Assembly: GCA_035297145.1 (NCBI GenBank)
Contig: DATGZN010000063.1
Span: 1 to 64,000 of the forward strand
DNA from: QHXW01 sp035297145
GTDB taxonomy: Bacteria > Acidobacteriota > Terriglobia > Bryobacterales > Bryobacteraceae
Direction of reading: 5' to 3'
DNA length: 64,000 bases
In this document: piece by piece, positions 17,801 to 25,431 of the stretch
How the letters are laid out: each line of letters begins with the position of its first letter
Numbering within the stretch: position 1 is the stretch's first letter
The notes under the pieces: generated by a model
Database searches by the model: none
The model's input: the letters and a program-made list of their open reading frames with translations, nothing else
Told to the model about the DNA's origin: nothing
Translations under genes and position numbers: made by a program

Positions 17801-18404
17801 CGAAGCGTATCTCAGCCGATGCGTTCCGCTGGCCGTTGGAAACGAAGTTGGTCCCGGAGGGGTAGTTGTCCCGGATACCACCGCCGGCGGCTTCGGTGAC
17901 ACCGCCGGACAGGAACACCAGGCCGAAGTAACTGCGGCCATAAAGTGGCATGTCCCGCGTATACTGGCCAGTGATCGTGGTGCCGATGGCCGCATCGCCC
18001 GTCTCCAGTGTAGGAGCCGTTTCCATAATGGTCACCGAGGTTTCCATCCCCGCCACTTGAAGGGCAAAATCCACACTCGTGTGCTGGCTGACTCCCACAA
18101 CGACGTTCTTAGCCTCCTCCGACCGGAAGCCAGATGCATCGGCCTTGATCGTGTAAGTCGCCGGATGCAATCCATTGAAGATGTAGTAACCGCGTTCATC
18201 CGTGGAGGTGGCGTTGGAAATGTTGGTGTCGACGTCGGTGATAGTTACGTGCGCGCCGACAATCACGCTGCCGCTGGAATCACGCACCGCACCGCGAACT
18301 TGCGCTTCAAAGCTGGCTTGGCCGAACGCCAGCGAAGTAGTGACAACCAGCAACGAAGCGAACGTAGCTAACAGCCGCCCGCAATATCTCGCGTTACTAA
18401 GCAT
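14883..18404 (-). CDS. TonB-dependent outer-membrane receptor with carboxypeptidase-regulatory domain
   Basis: 1173 aa. A signal peptide (ending SLAFGQ) is followed by a carboxypeptidase-regulatory-like beta-sandwich (about 33-115: VRGAVRDSSGSVIVGAHVTITDV.. GYYIFNGLHPATYTIKADASGF), a plug region with the LPLYGRSY-like DMPLYGRSYFGL and FKVQNNSFSAEYGNNGGTVVNITMKQG, and a long beta-barrel ending in Phe (QIVARFEF), as expected for BAM-assembled proteins. GGGGGAGG lies 5 nt before the ATG. A TACAAT -10-like hexamer (18447-18452, minus strand) is upstream. First gene of the receptor/DapA-like/SelA-like operon; transport substrate unknown, probably a carbohydrate-derived compound. Confidence 0.95.
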   Translation of the reverse strand: MLSNARYCGRLLATFASLLVVTTSLAFGQASFEAQVRGAVRDSSGSVIVGAHVTITDVDTNISNATSTDERGYYIFNGLHPATYTIKADASGFRSEEAKNVVVGVSQHTSVDFALQVAGMETSVTIMETAPTLETGDAAIGTTITGQYTRDMPLYGRSYFGLVFLSGGVTEAAGGGIRDNYPSGTNFVSNGQRNASAEIRFDGAPLTAPEQGEGGNTNVYYTPSVEVIQEFKVQNNSFSAEYGNNGGTVVNITMKQGGNQFHGSGWYFAQRDAFDANDFFSNAAGLPIPPLVHDQEGGMISGPIKKNKAFFLFDFEKLRDIRSGQTVATFPTDLQRQGNFSQTKTFDNNGNLAPVVIFNPFSINANGIRQPFPNNIIPPNMLDTVAKNMLQYFPEPNTTGDAGTNYNNFIENVPGPSHQYQLDGRVDYQINDNNRLGARYSKLHSTSPSLPRFIDDGSTSFQESDNAVVDYNWTISPTILYTGRISVDFVNSPVKTQYPNLTSVGFPSYLENNGLTRMPGIAFGNAYQGIFGACCNDTNFTHTLITYSSAVSWVKGEHSFKFGGEQRQFFNNFWQPSFPTGQFTFDQNATNQTPNNGDPTQGDSFASFLLGYGSNGNLQEIPPVADKSKETGFYVQDDWKVNSKLTVNLGLRYEWSTPYSERYNRSTFADFTDSSGITVPGLGTLKGITLFPTAGKRNIPVDRNNFAPRVGFAYSWDSKTVIRAGAGIYYGGNIATNYQYPGPAFSSTVNAYFYNNNYQSQFGTLDNPFPVGIAPPQGNKYGKLAQWGLDNSGDLDYETDNNADIYQWSVGVQRLLPSDIVIGVDYSASRSTHLPWGGFRNLNFIPTSVEQKYTSDQLNAYVANPFQPLFAGPNAIFNEPSSRYNQSQIPLSNLLSAYPQFDGGFQGLPILVAMSRYDSMQLRFEKRSGKYFTVQGSYTLSRNTDDSSAGANAWNGYINTSGVQDPDNLSREYGLSANNATHRLAAAFTGNIPIGRGLLLGNNMNRVVDAVIGGWSASTNMTLQSGQPVTIQMALARLANGQQRPNVTCSNPGTGINYHDAAAALLNGNSSGVQVFNPSCFADPGDQQLGNAPRYFTNLNSPGIEIVDIGLRKEFHIRETMKLQIRMEAFNAFNRTRFDRAQFGFGSGSFGQVNGLGPGYSPRQLQIVARFEF

Positions 18405-18514
18405 CGGAACCTCCCCCTTTGAAACCTCTTCCGCTCGTGGCTAACGATTGTACATCCAGCCGCCTCTCGTGATTCACCTGGCGCTATAAGTTAACAAACT
18501 AATGGCTCGGCACA

Positions 18515-21500
18515 TTACCAATAAAACTTCGCACTTACTTGCCCGATGCGCGGGGCTCCTGCGCCAGTGACTACCCCAAACAAACTGCTGCTGAAGTTGC
18601 CACTAGGATTGTTGAAATTCGTGTGATTAAAGATGTTAAAGAATTCCCCGCGGAGTTCAACCGCAATGGACTCCGTAATCGGGATTCTCTTGGACATTCC
18701 AAAATCGGTGTTGATGATTCCGGGCCCATGGAAAAATTGGCGGTTGGCGTCTCCAAAATATCCTAGGACGTCGGAGGTGAAGGCGCTCGGCAGAAAGTAG
18801 GTATTGGCGCCGTTCGGTCCGGCAAGATGCGGATTTTGGATGACCACCGGACCCACCACATTGGGCTCGTCAGTCGAGCTACTGCCGGTGAGCGACAAAT
18901 CCCCGCGGCTTTGGCGGATGTGGATCGGGAAGCCCGACGAGAAGCGCGTGATTCCCGATATGTTCCAACCCTGTGTCAGGCGCTTTGGCAGGTTACCGAA
19001 GGTCCGGTCGAACGGCAAAGCCCAGTTATAGCTGGCAACAAAGTTGTTGGTGACGTCGAAAGACGATAGTGATCGGCTCAGCCTGTAATTAGTGAAATTC
19101 ATCAGGTCGCCGAAAGTCGAGGCATCATCGAGCGCCTTGCCAAACGTGTACGCGGCCAGAAACGTCATGTCCGCAGCTTTGCGCTCCACCGACGCTTGGA
19201 AGGAGTTGTAGTTCGAGTTCGAACTGTTGCGCGTGTAGGTATTGTTGGCGCCAAATGCGGGTCCAAGGGCAGTCCTGGTCCCATTTACCTTGGTGCCATT
19301 CCGCAATTGATAGACATCCTGTTCTCCGCCTGGGCCGCAGGCTGGGTTCGAAAGGCCCGTATTCAGGTCGACGGCGCCCTCGGCGTTAAGCTGCAGGCAA
19401 AAGGCCGTATTCCCCGGGTTGGCATCGGTCTGCGAGATCAGCTTATGGCCCTGCGTCGCAACATAGGCGAGCGTCAGAACCGTGGACTTAGATAGCTCGC
19501 GCTGGATCGAGAAATTGTAATGCTCGGCGTACGGCATCCGATTGTGAATGTCGTAGCCCGGTGCATAAGAGATCGGCTCATATTGGGAGAAATTCAGAGT
19601 CGCGTTCGCCGGGCTGCCTGGAGTCGGAAAAATGAACGGGAATTTCTGTCCTTGCGAGGCTCCGTCGGTACGAGTGCGGTAAGGTTCTTCGAACAAGACG
19701 CCATTGGGGCTTTGCCAGTTATTGCCGAATGGCGGGTCGCCAACTTCGTAGAACAGGTTCAGATCCTCGATGGACGTGTAATAGATGCCGTAAGCCGCGC
19801 GAATGCTGGTTTTTCCAGCACCTCCGAAGACCTTTCGCAGAATGCCGTCGTTGAAGTCTGGCGAGTAGGCGAGGCCCAGGCGTGGAGCCCAGTTGTTGTA
19901 ATGCGTCGGAGCCAGAGTGGACGGGATACCGGCATCTCCAGGCACCACCCAGCCCAGGGGAGCAGTGGGGAATTGTGTGGATTGCTGACCGGGAACGATG
20001 GTCTCAATCTTGCCTTGCGTGTCATACCAGGGCATGCTGACTTCCCAGCGCAAGCCCAGGTTTAGGGTTAAGTTCGGTCTTACCTTCCAGGAGTCCTGCG
20101 CATACGCGCCGCCATAGCGCGTGCGCGAATCCAGGAACTGCATGCTGTACTGCTGAAACGCAGAGCCGACTGCGGACACTGCGCCAAGCTCGTAATCAGC
20201 GGCATCGACCCCGGTCACACTTCCGTCGAAGTTGAAGGTGCCGTTGGGCGATGCGACATTCCGCTCGTTGATTTGCAGGTACCGGAATTCGCCTCCGAAC
20301 TTAAGCGTATGATTGCCCGAGACCTTCGAAAAGCCGTCGGTCAGCATCCAGGTGTTGTTGGGCTGGCCCGTGGTCAGCGTCGGCACGCCAATGCTGAAGT
20401 TGTTGAAATACAGTGGTGGCACGGTCTGCGGAAACCCCGGGGGTCCGGAAGGATTGATTCCCAGCGTGCCGAGCCCCGTAACGAATCCGAGCGAGGACAG
20501 GCTCGCGAAGCTGCCTTTGGGCTCATCCGCATGCGTGGAGGTGCGGAAGAAACTCACGCGCGCCTCGTTTACCGCGCCTGGCCCAAGCATTTTCGTGTTG
20601 CTCATGACGATCTCCTGGGCACGCGTGGGCGTAAAAGATGGGAAGCCCGGCACGCTGGCTCCGCTAGGGGGAAGCGCGCTGAATACGCTGGAGTCGTCGT
20701 AGTGGTAATACCATGACCAGTTACCCGTCTTCTCGTTGTTGAAGTCCACGCGCTGGCCGGCCTTGCTGTCGTCTGTCCTGTTTTTCTGACTGTTGTCTGA
20801 AAAGATGCCGTTGACCGGATCAATATTACCCACCGGAATGTATGGCAGTATGTTGATGGCCGGCTTCGACCACGCTCGCTGCGGGATCACGCCGCCGGGG
20901 AAAACACAATCTGATGTTAGTGTGCAGCCGGGGGAGGTGTACGCTTCACCGTTCCTAACCGTGTAGCCCAGGCGCTGTGATAGCACCTGTGCCCAGTACG
21001 GCCCATCGATGGAGCCCGTCAAAGCCGAGCCGAATTGCCCCTGGCGCTCGGCTTGAGTAAATACGTCGACGACTCCCGTCTCCGCCCCCGAAACTTCCTT
21101 CGTTCCCTGATAGTCGGTGAACCAAAAGAGCTTGTTTTTCCAAAAGGGCCCGCCCACCGCGTAACCGAACTGATTGCGGCGTAGCTCCGACTTGCTGGCC
21201 ACAAAGAAATTGCGCGCATCCATTGTGTCGTTACGCAGAAACTCGAAGGCATCGCCGTGAATGGCGTTGCCGCCGGATTTGGTGATCGCGTTCATCACTG
21301 CGCCGCTGAACTTCCCATACTCGGCATCGAAGCTGTTGGTGATGAGGCGAAATTCCTCAATGGAGTCAAGATTCGGAATCAAGCCCGCGCCCAGATTCCG
21401 GCCCTCGCTGACGTCGCCGCCGTTCACAAGAAAAGCGTTTCCCGTCTCCCGTTGCCCATTCACCGAGATGTTGCCCGCGCTTAGACCACCGGAGACCGGA

Positions 21501-22027
21501 CGATCATTGGGCCCCGTCGAGGCCGTCGCTGGCGCAACGCCGGCTTGCAGGCCAAGCAGATCGATGTAGCTCCTGCCATTCAGCGGCAGAGCGAGCATCT
21601 TCTTGGACTCGATTACGTCGCCGAGTTGCGTGCTGGCCGTTTCCACCTGGACAGCGTTGGCCGTCACATCGACCTCCTGCTGCACGCTGCCAACCTGGAG
21701 CAGAACGTCTATGCGCAGTTGGTCGTTCACCTTAACATCGATGTTCCTAGTGATGTATTGCTGGAATCCGGACGCGGTGGCTGTGACGGTATATGTCCCC
21801 GCGGGGAGTGCAAGGAATCGATAGGACCCGTCAACCGTCGATATCGTCTCCCTGCTGAGATTGGTTTCCACGTTGGTGGCGACAATCCGCGCTCCGGCAA
21901 CCACGGCTTGCGTCGGGTCGTGGACCACGCCGAGAATACTTCCAGTTACGTCAGCCCGCAGGCTCGGCAAAGCAATAAGACTCAACAGGCTCAAAATACA
22001 GCACAACCCCCGAAACGACGATTTCAT
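18515..22027 (-). CDS. TonB-dependent outer-membrane receptor with carboxypeptidase-regulatory domain
   Basis: 1170 aa, same architecture as the receptor immediately downstream: signal peptide (ending SLRAD), regulatory-like domain (GVVHDPTQAVVAGARIVATNVET.. GSYRFLALPAGTYTVTATASGFQ), plug with LALPLNGRSYIDL and SFDAEYGKFSGAVMNAITKSG, and a barrel ending in Trp (QVSAKFYW). GGAGGG precedes the ATG by 6 nt. The divergent neighbour is a LacI-family regulator, and a LacI-type operator (22104-22119) lies 77 nt upstream of this start, so it is likely controlled by that regulator. Its two halves of identity with the other receptor suggest an old duplication, not a recent one. Confidence 0.95.
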   Translation of the reverse strand: MKSSFRGLCCILSLLSLIALPSLRADVTGSILGVVHDPTQAVVAGARIVATNVETNLSRETISTVDGSYRFLALPAGTYTVTATASGFQQYITRNIDVKVNDQLRIDVLLQVGSVQQEVDVTANAVQVETASTQLGDVIESKKMLALPLNGRSYIDLLGLQAGVAPATASTGPNDRPVSGGLSAGNISVNGQRETGNAFLVNGGDVSEGRNLGAGLIPNLDSIEEFRLITNSFDAEYGKFSGAVMNAITKSGGNAIHGDAFEFLRNDTMDARNFFVASKSELRRNQFGYAVGGPFWKNKLFWFTDYQGTKEVSGAETGVVDVFTQAERQGQFGSALTGSIDGPYWAQVLSQRLGYTVRNGEAYTSPGCTLTSDCVFPGGVIPQRAWSKPAINILPYIPVGNIDPVNGIFSDNSQKNRTDDSKAGQRVDFNNEKTGNWSWYYHYDDSSVFSALPPSGASVPGFPSFTPTRAQEIVMSNTKMLGPGAVNEARVSFFRTSTHADEPKGSFASLSSLGFVTGLGTLGINPSGPPGFPQTVPPLYFNNFSIGVPTLTTGQPNNTWMLTDGFSKVSGNHTLKFGGEFRYLQINERNVASPNGTFNFDGSVTGVDAADYELGAVSAVGSAFQQYSMQFLDSRTRYGGAYAQDSWKVRPNLTLNLGLRWEVSMPWYDTQGKIETIVPGQQSTQFPTAPLGWVVPGDAGIPSTLAPTHYNNWAPRLGLAYSPDFNDGILRKVFGGAGKTSIRAAYGIYYTSIEDLNLFYEVGDPPFGNNWQSPNGVLFEEPYRTRTDGASQGQKFPFIFPTPGSPANATLNFSQYEPISYAPGYDIHNRMPYAEHYNFSIQRELSKSTVLTLAYVATQGHKLISQTDANPGNTAFCLQLNAEGAVDLNTGLSNPACGPGGEQDVYQLRNGTKVNGTRTALGPAFGANNTYTRNSSNSNYNSFQASVERKAADMTFLAAYTFGKALDDASTFGDLMNFTNYRLSRSLSSFDVTNNFVASYNWALPFDRTFGNLPKRLTQGWNISGITRFSSGFPIHIRQSRGDLSLTGSSSTDEPNVVGPVVIQNPHLAGPNGANTYFLPSAFTSDVLGYFGDANRQFFHGPGIINTDFGMSKRIPITESIAVELRGEFFNIFNHTNFNNPSGNFSSSLFGVVTGAGAPRIGQVSAKFYW

Positions 22028-22103
22028 ATAATGCCCTCCTCAGTGTGTGTGCCGGGCCTCATTTGAACTTCGCCGCAACTAATGGAATGCCCCTATGCGC
22101 ACA

Positions 22104-22119
22104 CGTTAACGTTCACGAG
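22104..22119. promoter_or_regulatory. LacI-type operator, copy 1
   Basis: CGTTAACGTTCACGAG, identical over 16 bp to the site at 23396-23411. The core CGTTAACGTTCACG is a near-palindrome around AACGTT with the central CG typical of LacI-family operators. Located between a TonB receptor gene and the divergent LacI-family gene. Confidence 0.75.
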
Positions 22120-22209
22120 CGTTTTGGGGATGCTATCACGCGAAGAATCGGAGGTCAAGCCTCTTTTGTCCCTAAATCGTAATCGGAGTGCAATGCGCGG
22201 CGCTTTCGC

Positions 22210-22215
22210 TATAAT
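22210..22215 (+). promoter_or_regulatory. -10 element of the LacI-family gene
   Basis: A consensus TATAAT 20 nt before the preferred ATG at 22236. The -35 is poor. Transcription from here would begin near 22222, which excludes the GTG at 22221 as start and leaves a very short leader with no strong ribosome-binding site. Confidence 0.45.
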
Positions 22216-22235
22216 CGGCGGTGAAGCCCCAGCAT

Positions 22236-23342
22236 ATGAAGAGGATCGGCATCCCGGAGATTGCCAGACTGGCGAACGTCACCATCGGGACTGTCGATCG
22301 CGCCCTCCACGGCCGCAGGGGGATCCGCGAAAGTACACGCCTGAAAATCCTGGAGATCGCCAAAAGTGTAGGCTACCGGCCCAACATGGCGGCTCGGGCA
22401 CTGTCGGTCCGCCGCACGCCGCTCCGGATCGGGATCTGCATCCCGCGCGAAATACACTACTATTTCGACCAACTGTATCAGGGCATAGCAGCGGAAGCGC
22501 AACGCGCCGAACTGTCGGGGATAGAAACTATTTGGCGCCGGACCGGTCGCCTGGGTGACGAGGCCGAGGTAGAAAAGGTCGAGGAGTTAATCCGGGCTGA
22601 ACCGAATGCACTGGTTCTGACGCCTGGCAGTCCGCAGGAATTGACGCCGGTGATCGACGAGGCGGAGCGCCGCGGAATCCGCGTGATCTGCGTGGATACG
22701 GATGCGCCTGCCAGCCATCGCTCTACGGCGGTTTGCGTAGATCCTGAGGTTAGCGGGCGCGTCGCCGCGGAACTGCTCGGTGGCATGGTACCGGCCGGCT
22801 CACCGGTTGCCATTGTCACCGGCATGCTACAGATTGAAGACCATCGCAGAAAAGCGGAAAGCTTTCGAGAGGCTTATCCGCGCTTCTGCCCCGGTGGTGC
22901 AGTCGAGGAAGTGATCGAGACGCATGAAGACGAAGACGAGGCCTTTCAGAAGTGCTTCGCGCTGCTGGAACAGCGCAAGTCGCTGGCCGGCGTTTACGTC
23001 AACACCGCCAACACGCTCCCAGTGTGCCGCGCCATTGGAGCCACGGGATTGGCGGGCCGCGTGAAGCTGATCACCACGGACTTATTTGGTGAAATGCGGC
23101 CGTATTTTGAAAAAGGCACGATCTCCGCTTGTGTCTACAGCCGCCCATTTGTGCAGGGTGAACTGGCCATGCGTCTGGCGGTGGATCACATTCTCCATGG
23201 CGCGCAACTACCAAGAGAACACCTCCTGGCGCCACAACTGGTCATGCGATCGACTTTTCACCTGTTTCGCGAAATGCGGGCGTCCGCAGGGCGTGAGCTG
23301 GCGCCCGCACCGGAATTGTCGGCCCCAAAGACGTTCCGTTAA
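22236..23342 (+). CDS. LacI-family transcriptional regulator
   Basis: About 368 aa. Residues 4-50 are a LacI helix-turn-helix with hinge: IPEIARLANVTIGTVDRALHG, RESTRLKILEIAKSVGYRPNMAARALS. The rest is a periplasmic-binding-protein-like effector domain (IGICIPREIHYYFDQLYQGI, VDPEVSGRVAAELLGG, GVYVNTANTLPVCRAI, KLITTDLFGEMRPYFEKGTISACV) of the sugar-binding type. The ATG is chosen over a GTG 15 nt upstream because the TATAAT box would place the transcript start at the GTG. Identical 16-bp operators upstream of the divergent receptor and at the start of the next operon argue that it regulates both, and itself. Confidence 0.93.
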   Translation: MKRIGIPEIARLANVTIGTVDRALHGRRGIRESTRLKILEIAKSVGYRPNMAARALSVRRTPLRIGICIPREIHYYFDQLYQGIAAEAQRAELSGIETIWRRTGRLGDEAEVEKVEELIRAEPNALVLTPGSPQELTPVIDEAERRGIRVICVDTDAPASHRSTAVCVDPEVSGRVAAELLGGMVPAGSPVAIVTGMLQIEDHRRKAESFREAYPRFCPGGAVEEVIETHEDEDEAFQKCFALLEQRKSLAGVYVNTANTLPVCRAIGATGLAGRVKLITTDLFGEMRPYFEKGTISACVYSRPFVQGELAMRLAVDHILHGAQLPREHLLAPQLVMRSTFHLFREMRASAGRELAPAPELSAPKTFR

Positions 23343-23359
23343 ACCTACCCGATCTCCTT

Positions 23360-23389
23360 TTGCCTGAAATAGTGGAAACATGTTACAAT
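23360..23389 (+). promoter_or_regulatory. Sigma-70 promoter of the DUF1592 operon
   Basis: TTGCCT (23360-23365), 18-bp spacer, TACAAT (23384-23389). Transcription would start near 23396, exactly where the LacI-type operator begins, the classic position for repression by steric block. Confidence 0.65.
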
Positions 23390-23395
23390 CTAGCT

Positions 23396-23411
23396 CGTTA
23401 ACGTTCACGAG
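23396..23411. promoter_or_regulatory. LacI-type operator, copy 2
   Basis: CGTTAACGTTCACGAG, exact copy of 22104-22119, directly downstream of the TTGCCT/TACAAT promoter. Because operator and promoter lie inside a possible upstream coding start (ATG 23380), they also help fix the real start at GTG 23419. Confidence 0.75.
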
Positions 23412-23418
23412 AGTAACG

Positions 23419-25431
23419 GTGCCCGTTCGCTTCCTGAATCTCGGCGTTGCAATCGGCGCGATGTTCGTCGCGAGCACCGGAGTGGCGTTTGCGCAGCAGG
23501 CCTCATTCCGCGATCAGCTCTTTCCTATCCTGCAAAAAGCCGGTTGCCCCAATTGCCACAATCCAAATGGTGTGGCTTCGGCGACGCGGCTTCATTTTCC
23601 GGACGAAGACGCGCCGCAAGCCCGGATTGACGCCTTTGGGAAATCGCTGGTCGAACTGGTCGACCGCAACAACCCGGATAACTCCCTTCTTTTGTTAAAG
23701 CCCACTAACCGGGTTCCGCATGGCGGCGGGCTCCGCATCGCGAGAAACAGCCCCGAAGAGGCGACTCTCAAAGCTTGGATCGCTTATTTGTCCACGTTGT
23801 CAGAATCGGAAATTGCAGGCGCGCTCCGCTACAAACGGGAAGAGGCCGCGGGCCGGGGCGTGGCTCAAACAGCCGCATTGCGCCGGCTGACGCACAGCCA
23901 ATACAACAATACGGTACATGATCTGTTGCACGAGGCCAGCAGCCCGGCTAGTCAGTTCCCATTAGAGGATTTCGTAAACGGTTTCAAAGACCAGTACGAA
24001 AACCTCTCGATTTCCCCGATTCAGGGCGAGGCGTACGCGCTGGCGGCCGCACGGCTCGCTGCAAACGTGTTCCGGCGCGGCGACTCTCGCGGCCTACTGC
24101 CCTGCAAGACCGATGCGGCAGACTCCGGCTGCGGCGCCAGGTTTGTGCGGTCATTCGGGCGCAGGGCGTTCCGGCGGCCGCTGACGGAAAACGAAGCGGC
24201 ACGCTACACCGCGCTGTTCGAAACGCAGAAAGACGCCATCGCCGGCGCTCAACTGGTGATCGAGGCGATGCTGCAGTCGCCGGATTTCCTTTTTTGGCTC
24301 GACGATACCCCCAACCCGAATTGGAAGCCGTACGCGACCGCCTCGCGCCTCTCCTACTTCCTATGGAACACGATGCCCGATGATGCGCTCCTGGCGAGCG
24401 CCGCCGCCGGCGAACTAAGCACGCCGGATGGTCTCGAGAGGGTAACGCGTCGCATGCTGGCGGATCCCAAAGCGCGGCAGGGCTTGGACGAGTTTGTCTC
24501 CGAATGGCTGAGATTCGACCGGGTGATGACCGCGGCTCGCGAGCGGCGTATGTTCCCACTGTTCAGCCGTGAGCTGGCAGCGTCGATGACCGAAGAGGCC
24601 AAACGGTTCATCGGTGATTTGGTCTGGAATGATAAGGACTTCACCGAAGCCTTCACCGCCAACTACAGTTTTATCAATTCCGACTTGGCCGCGGTGTACA
24701 AAGTCAGCCCTCCTGCCCGCGACTACGATCGCGCGGAGTTGCCCCGGGCTGACGAACGCGCCGGACTTCTGGGTCAGACTCTGTTTCTTACTCTCACCAG
24801 CAAACCGGAAGGCACGGCGCCGACGGGCCGCGGCCTTTTCGTGCGCGAGCAGTTTCTGTGCCAGCACGTTCCACCTCCTCCCCCCGGGGTTGACACGAAC
24901 CTTCCGCCAGTTACCGAATCGCTGCCGGTCACCAATCGCCAGCGGATGGCCATGCATGCGACCAACAAAATGTGCGCCGGCTGTCACAATCTGATCGATC
25001 CGATTGGCTTCGCCTTCGAGAAATTCGACGCCATCGGTATGCACCATGACAAGGCCCAGTTGCTGTTCATGCCGGTATCAAGAAATGCGGTTGCTGCGCG
25101 CTCGGCGAAACCCAAGGAAGTCTTACTGGACGTCGACACGACGGGTGTGATAACCGGTTTAAAGGACGCGCAGTTCACCAACCCGCGGGAGGTCGGCGAA
25201 CTGCTGGCGCGGACGCCGGAGTGCCAGCAATGCATCGTCAAGCAGGTCTTTCGTTATATGGCTGGACGGCAGGAAACGCCCGCGGACCGGCCTATGCTCT
25301 ATCGGGCTTTTGAGGACTTCCGGGACTCACAATTCCGCTTTCAGGACATGTTAGTATCGCTAATCAAAGCGCGGGTGTTCGGCCCCGCGAGCAAGGAGAC
25401 CCATGTCGCAGGTAATTACCAAGCGCAATAG
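23419..25431 (+). CDS. Planctomycete-type cytochrome with DUF1587/1595/1592/1588/1585 domains
   Basis: I use GTG 23419, which starts a signal peptide (VPVRFLNLGVAIGAMFVASTG..AFAQ), because the in-frame ATG at 23380 would fall in the -10 region; product about 670 aa. After the signal comes a cytochrome-like segment with CPNCH (about 43-47), then the domain series of planctomycete/Solibacter proteins: LRRLTHSQYNNTVHDLL (DUF1587), RSFGRRAFRRPLTENEAARY (DUF1595), LSYFLWNTMPDD (DUF1592), GRGLFVREQFLCQHVPPPP with CAGCH (about 519-523, DUF1588), and a C-terminal DUF1585 part. Two CXXCH sites imply two haems. First gene of the operon controlled by the LacI-type operator. Families of unknown function; always paired with DUF1552. 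Confidence 0.93.
   Translation: MPVRFLNLGVAIGAMFVASTGVAFAQQASFRDQLFPILQKAGCPNCHNPNGVASATRLHFPDEDAPQARIDAFGKSLVELVDRNNPDNSLLLLKPTNRVPHGGGLRIARNSPEEATLKAWIAYLSTLSESEIAGALRYKREEAAGRGVAQTAALRRLTHSQYNNTVHDLLHEASSPASQFPLEDFVNGFKDQYENLSISPIQGEAYALAAARLAANVFRRGDSRGLLPCKTDAADSGCGARFVRSFGRRAFRRPLTENEAARYTALFETQKDAIAGAQLVIEAMLQSPDFLFWLDDTPNPNWKPYATASRLSYFLWNTMPDDALLASAAAGELSTPDGLERVTRRMLADPKARQGLDEFVSEWLRFDRVMTAARERRMFPLFSRELAASMTEEAKRFIGDLVWNDKDFTEAFTANYSFINSDLAAVYKVSPPARDYDRAELPRADERAGLLGQTLFLTLTSKPEGTAPTGRGLFVREQFLCQHVPPPPPGVDTNLPPVTESLPVTNRQRMAMHATNKMCAGCHNLIDPIGFAFEKFDAIGMHHDKAQLLFMPVSRNAVAARSAKPKEVLLDVDTTGVITGLKDAQFTNPREVGELLARTPECQQCIVKQVFRYMAGRQETPADRPMLYRAFEDFRDSQFRFQDMLVSLIKARVFGPASKETHVAGNYQAQ

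Noticed and set aside
18434..18452. CTCGTGGCTAACG next to a TACAAT box upstream of the first TonB receptor, resembling the LacI-type operator
   Set aside because: It lacks three bases of the central AACGTT core, so the half-sites are not properly spaced; no stronger copy is seen there.
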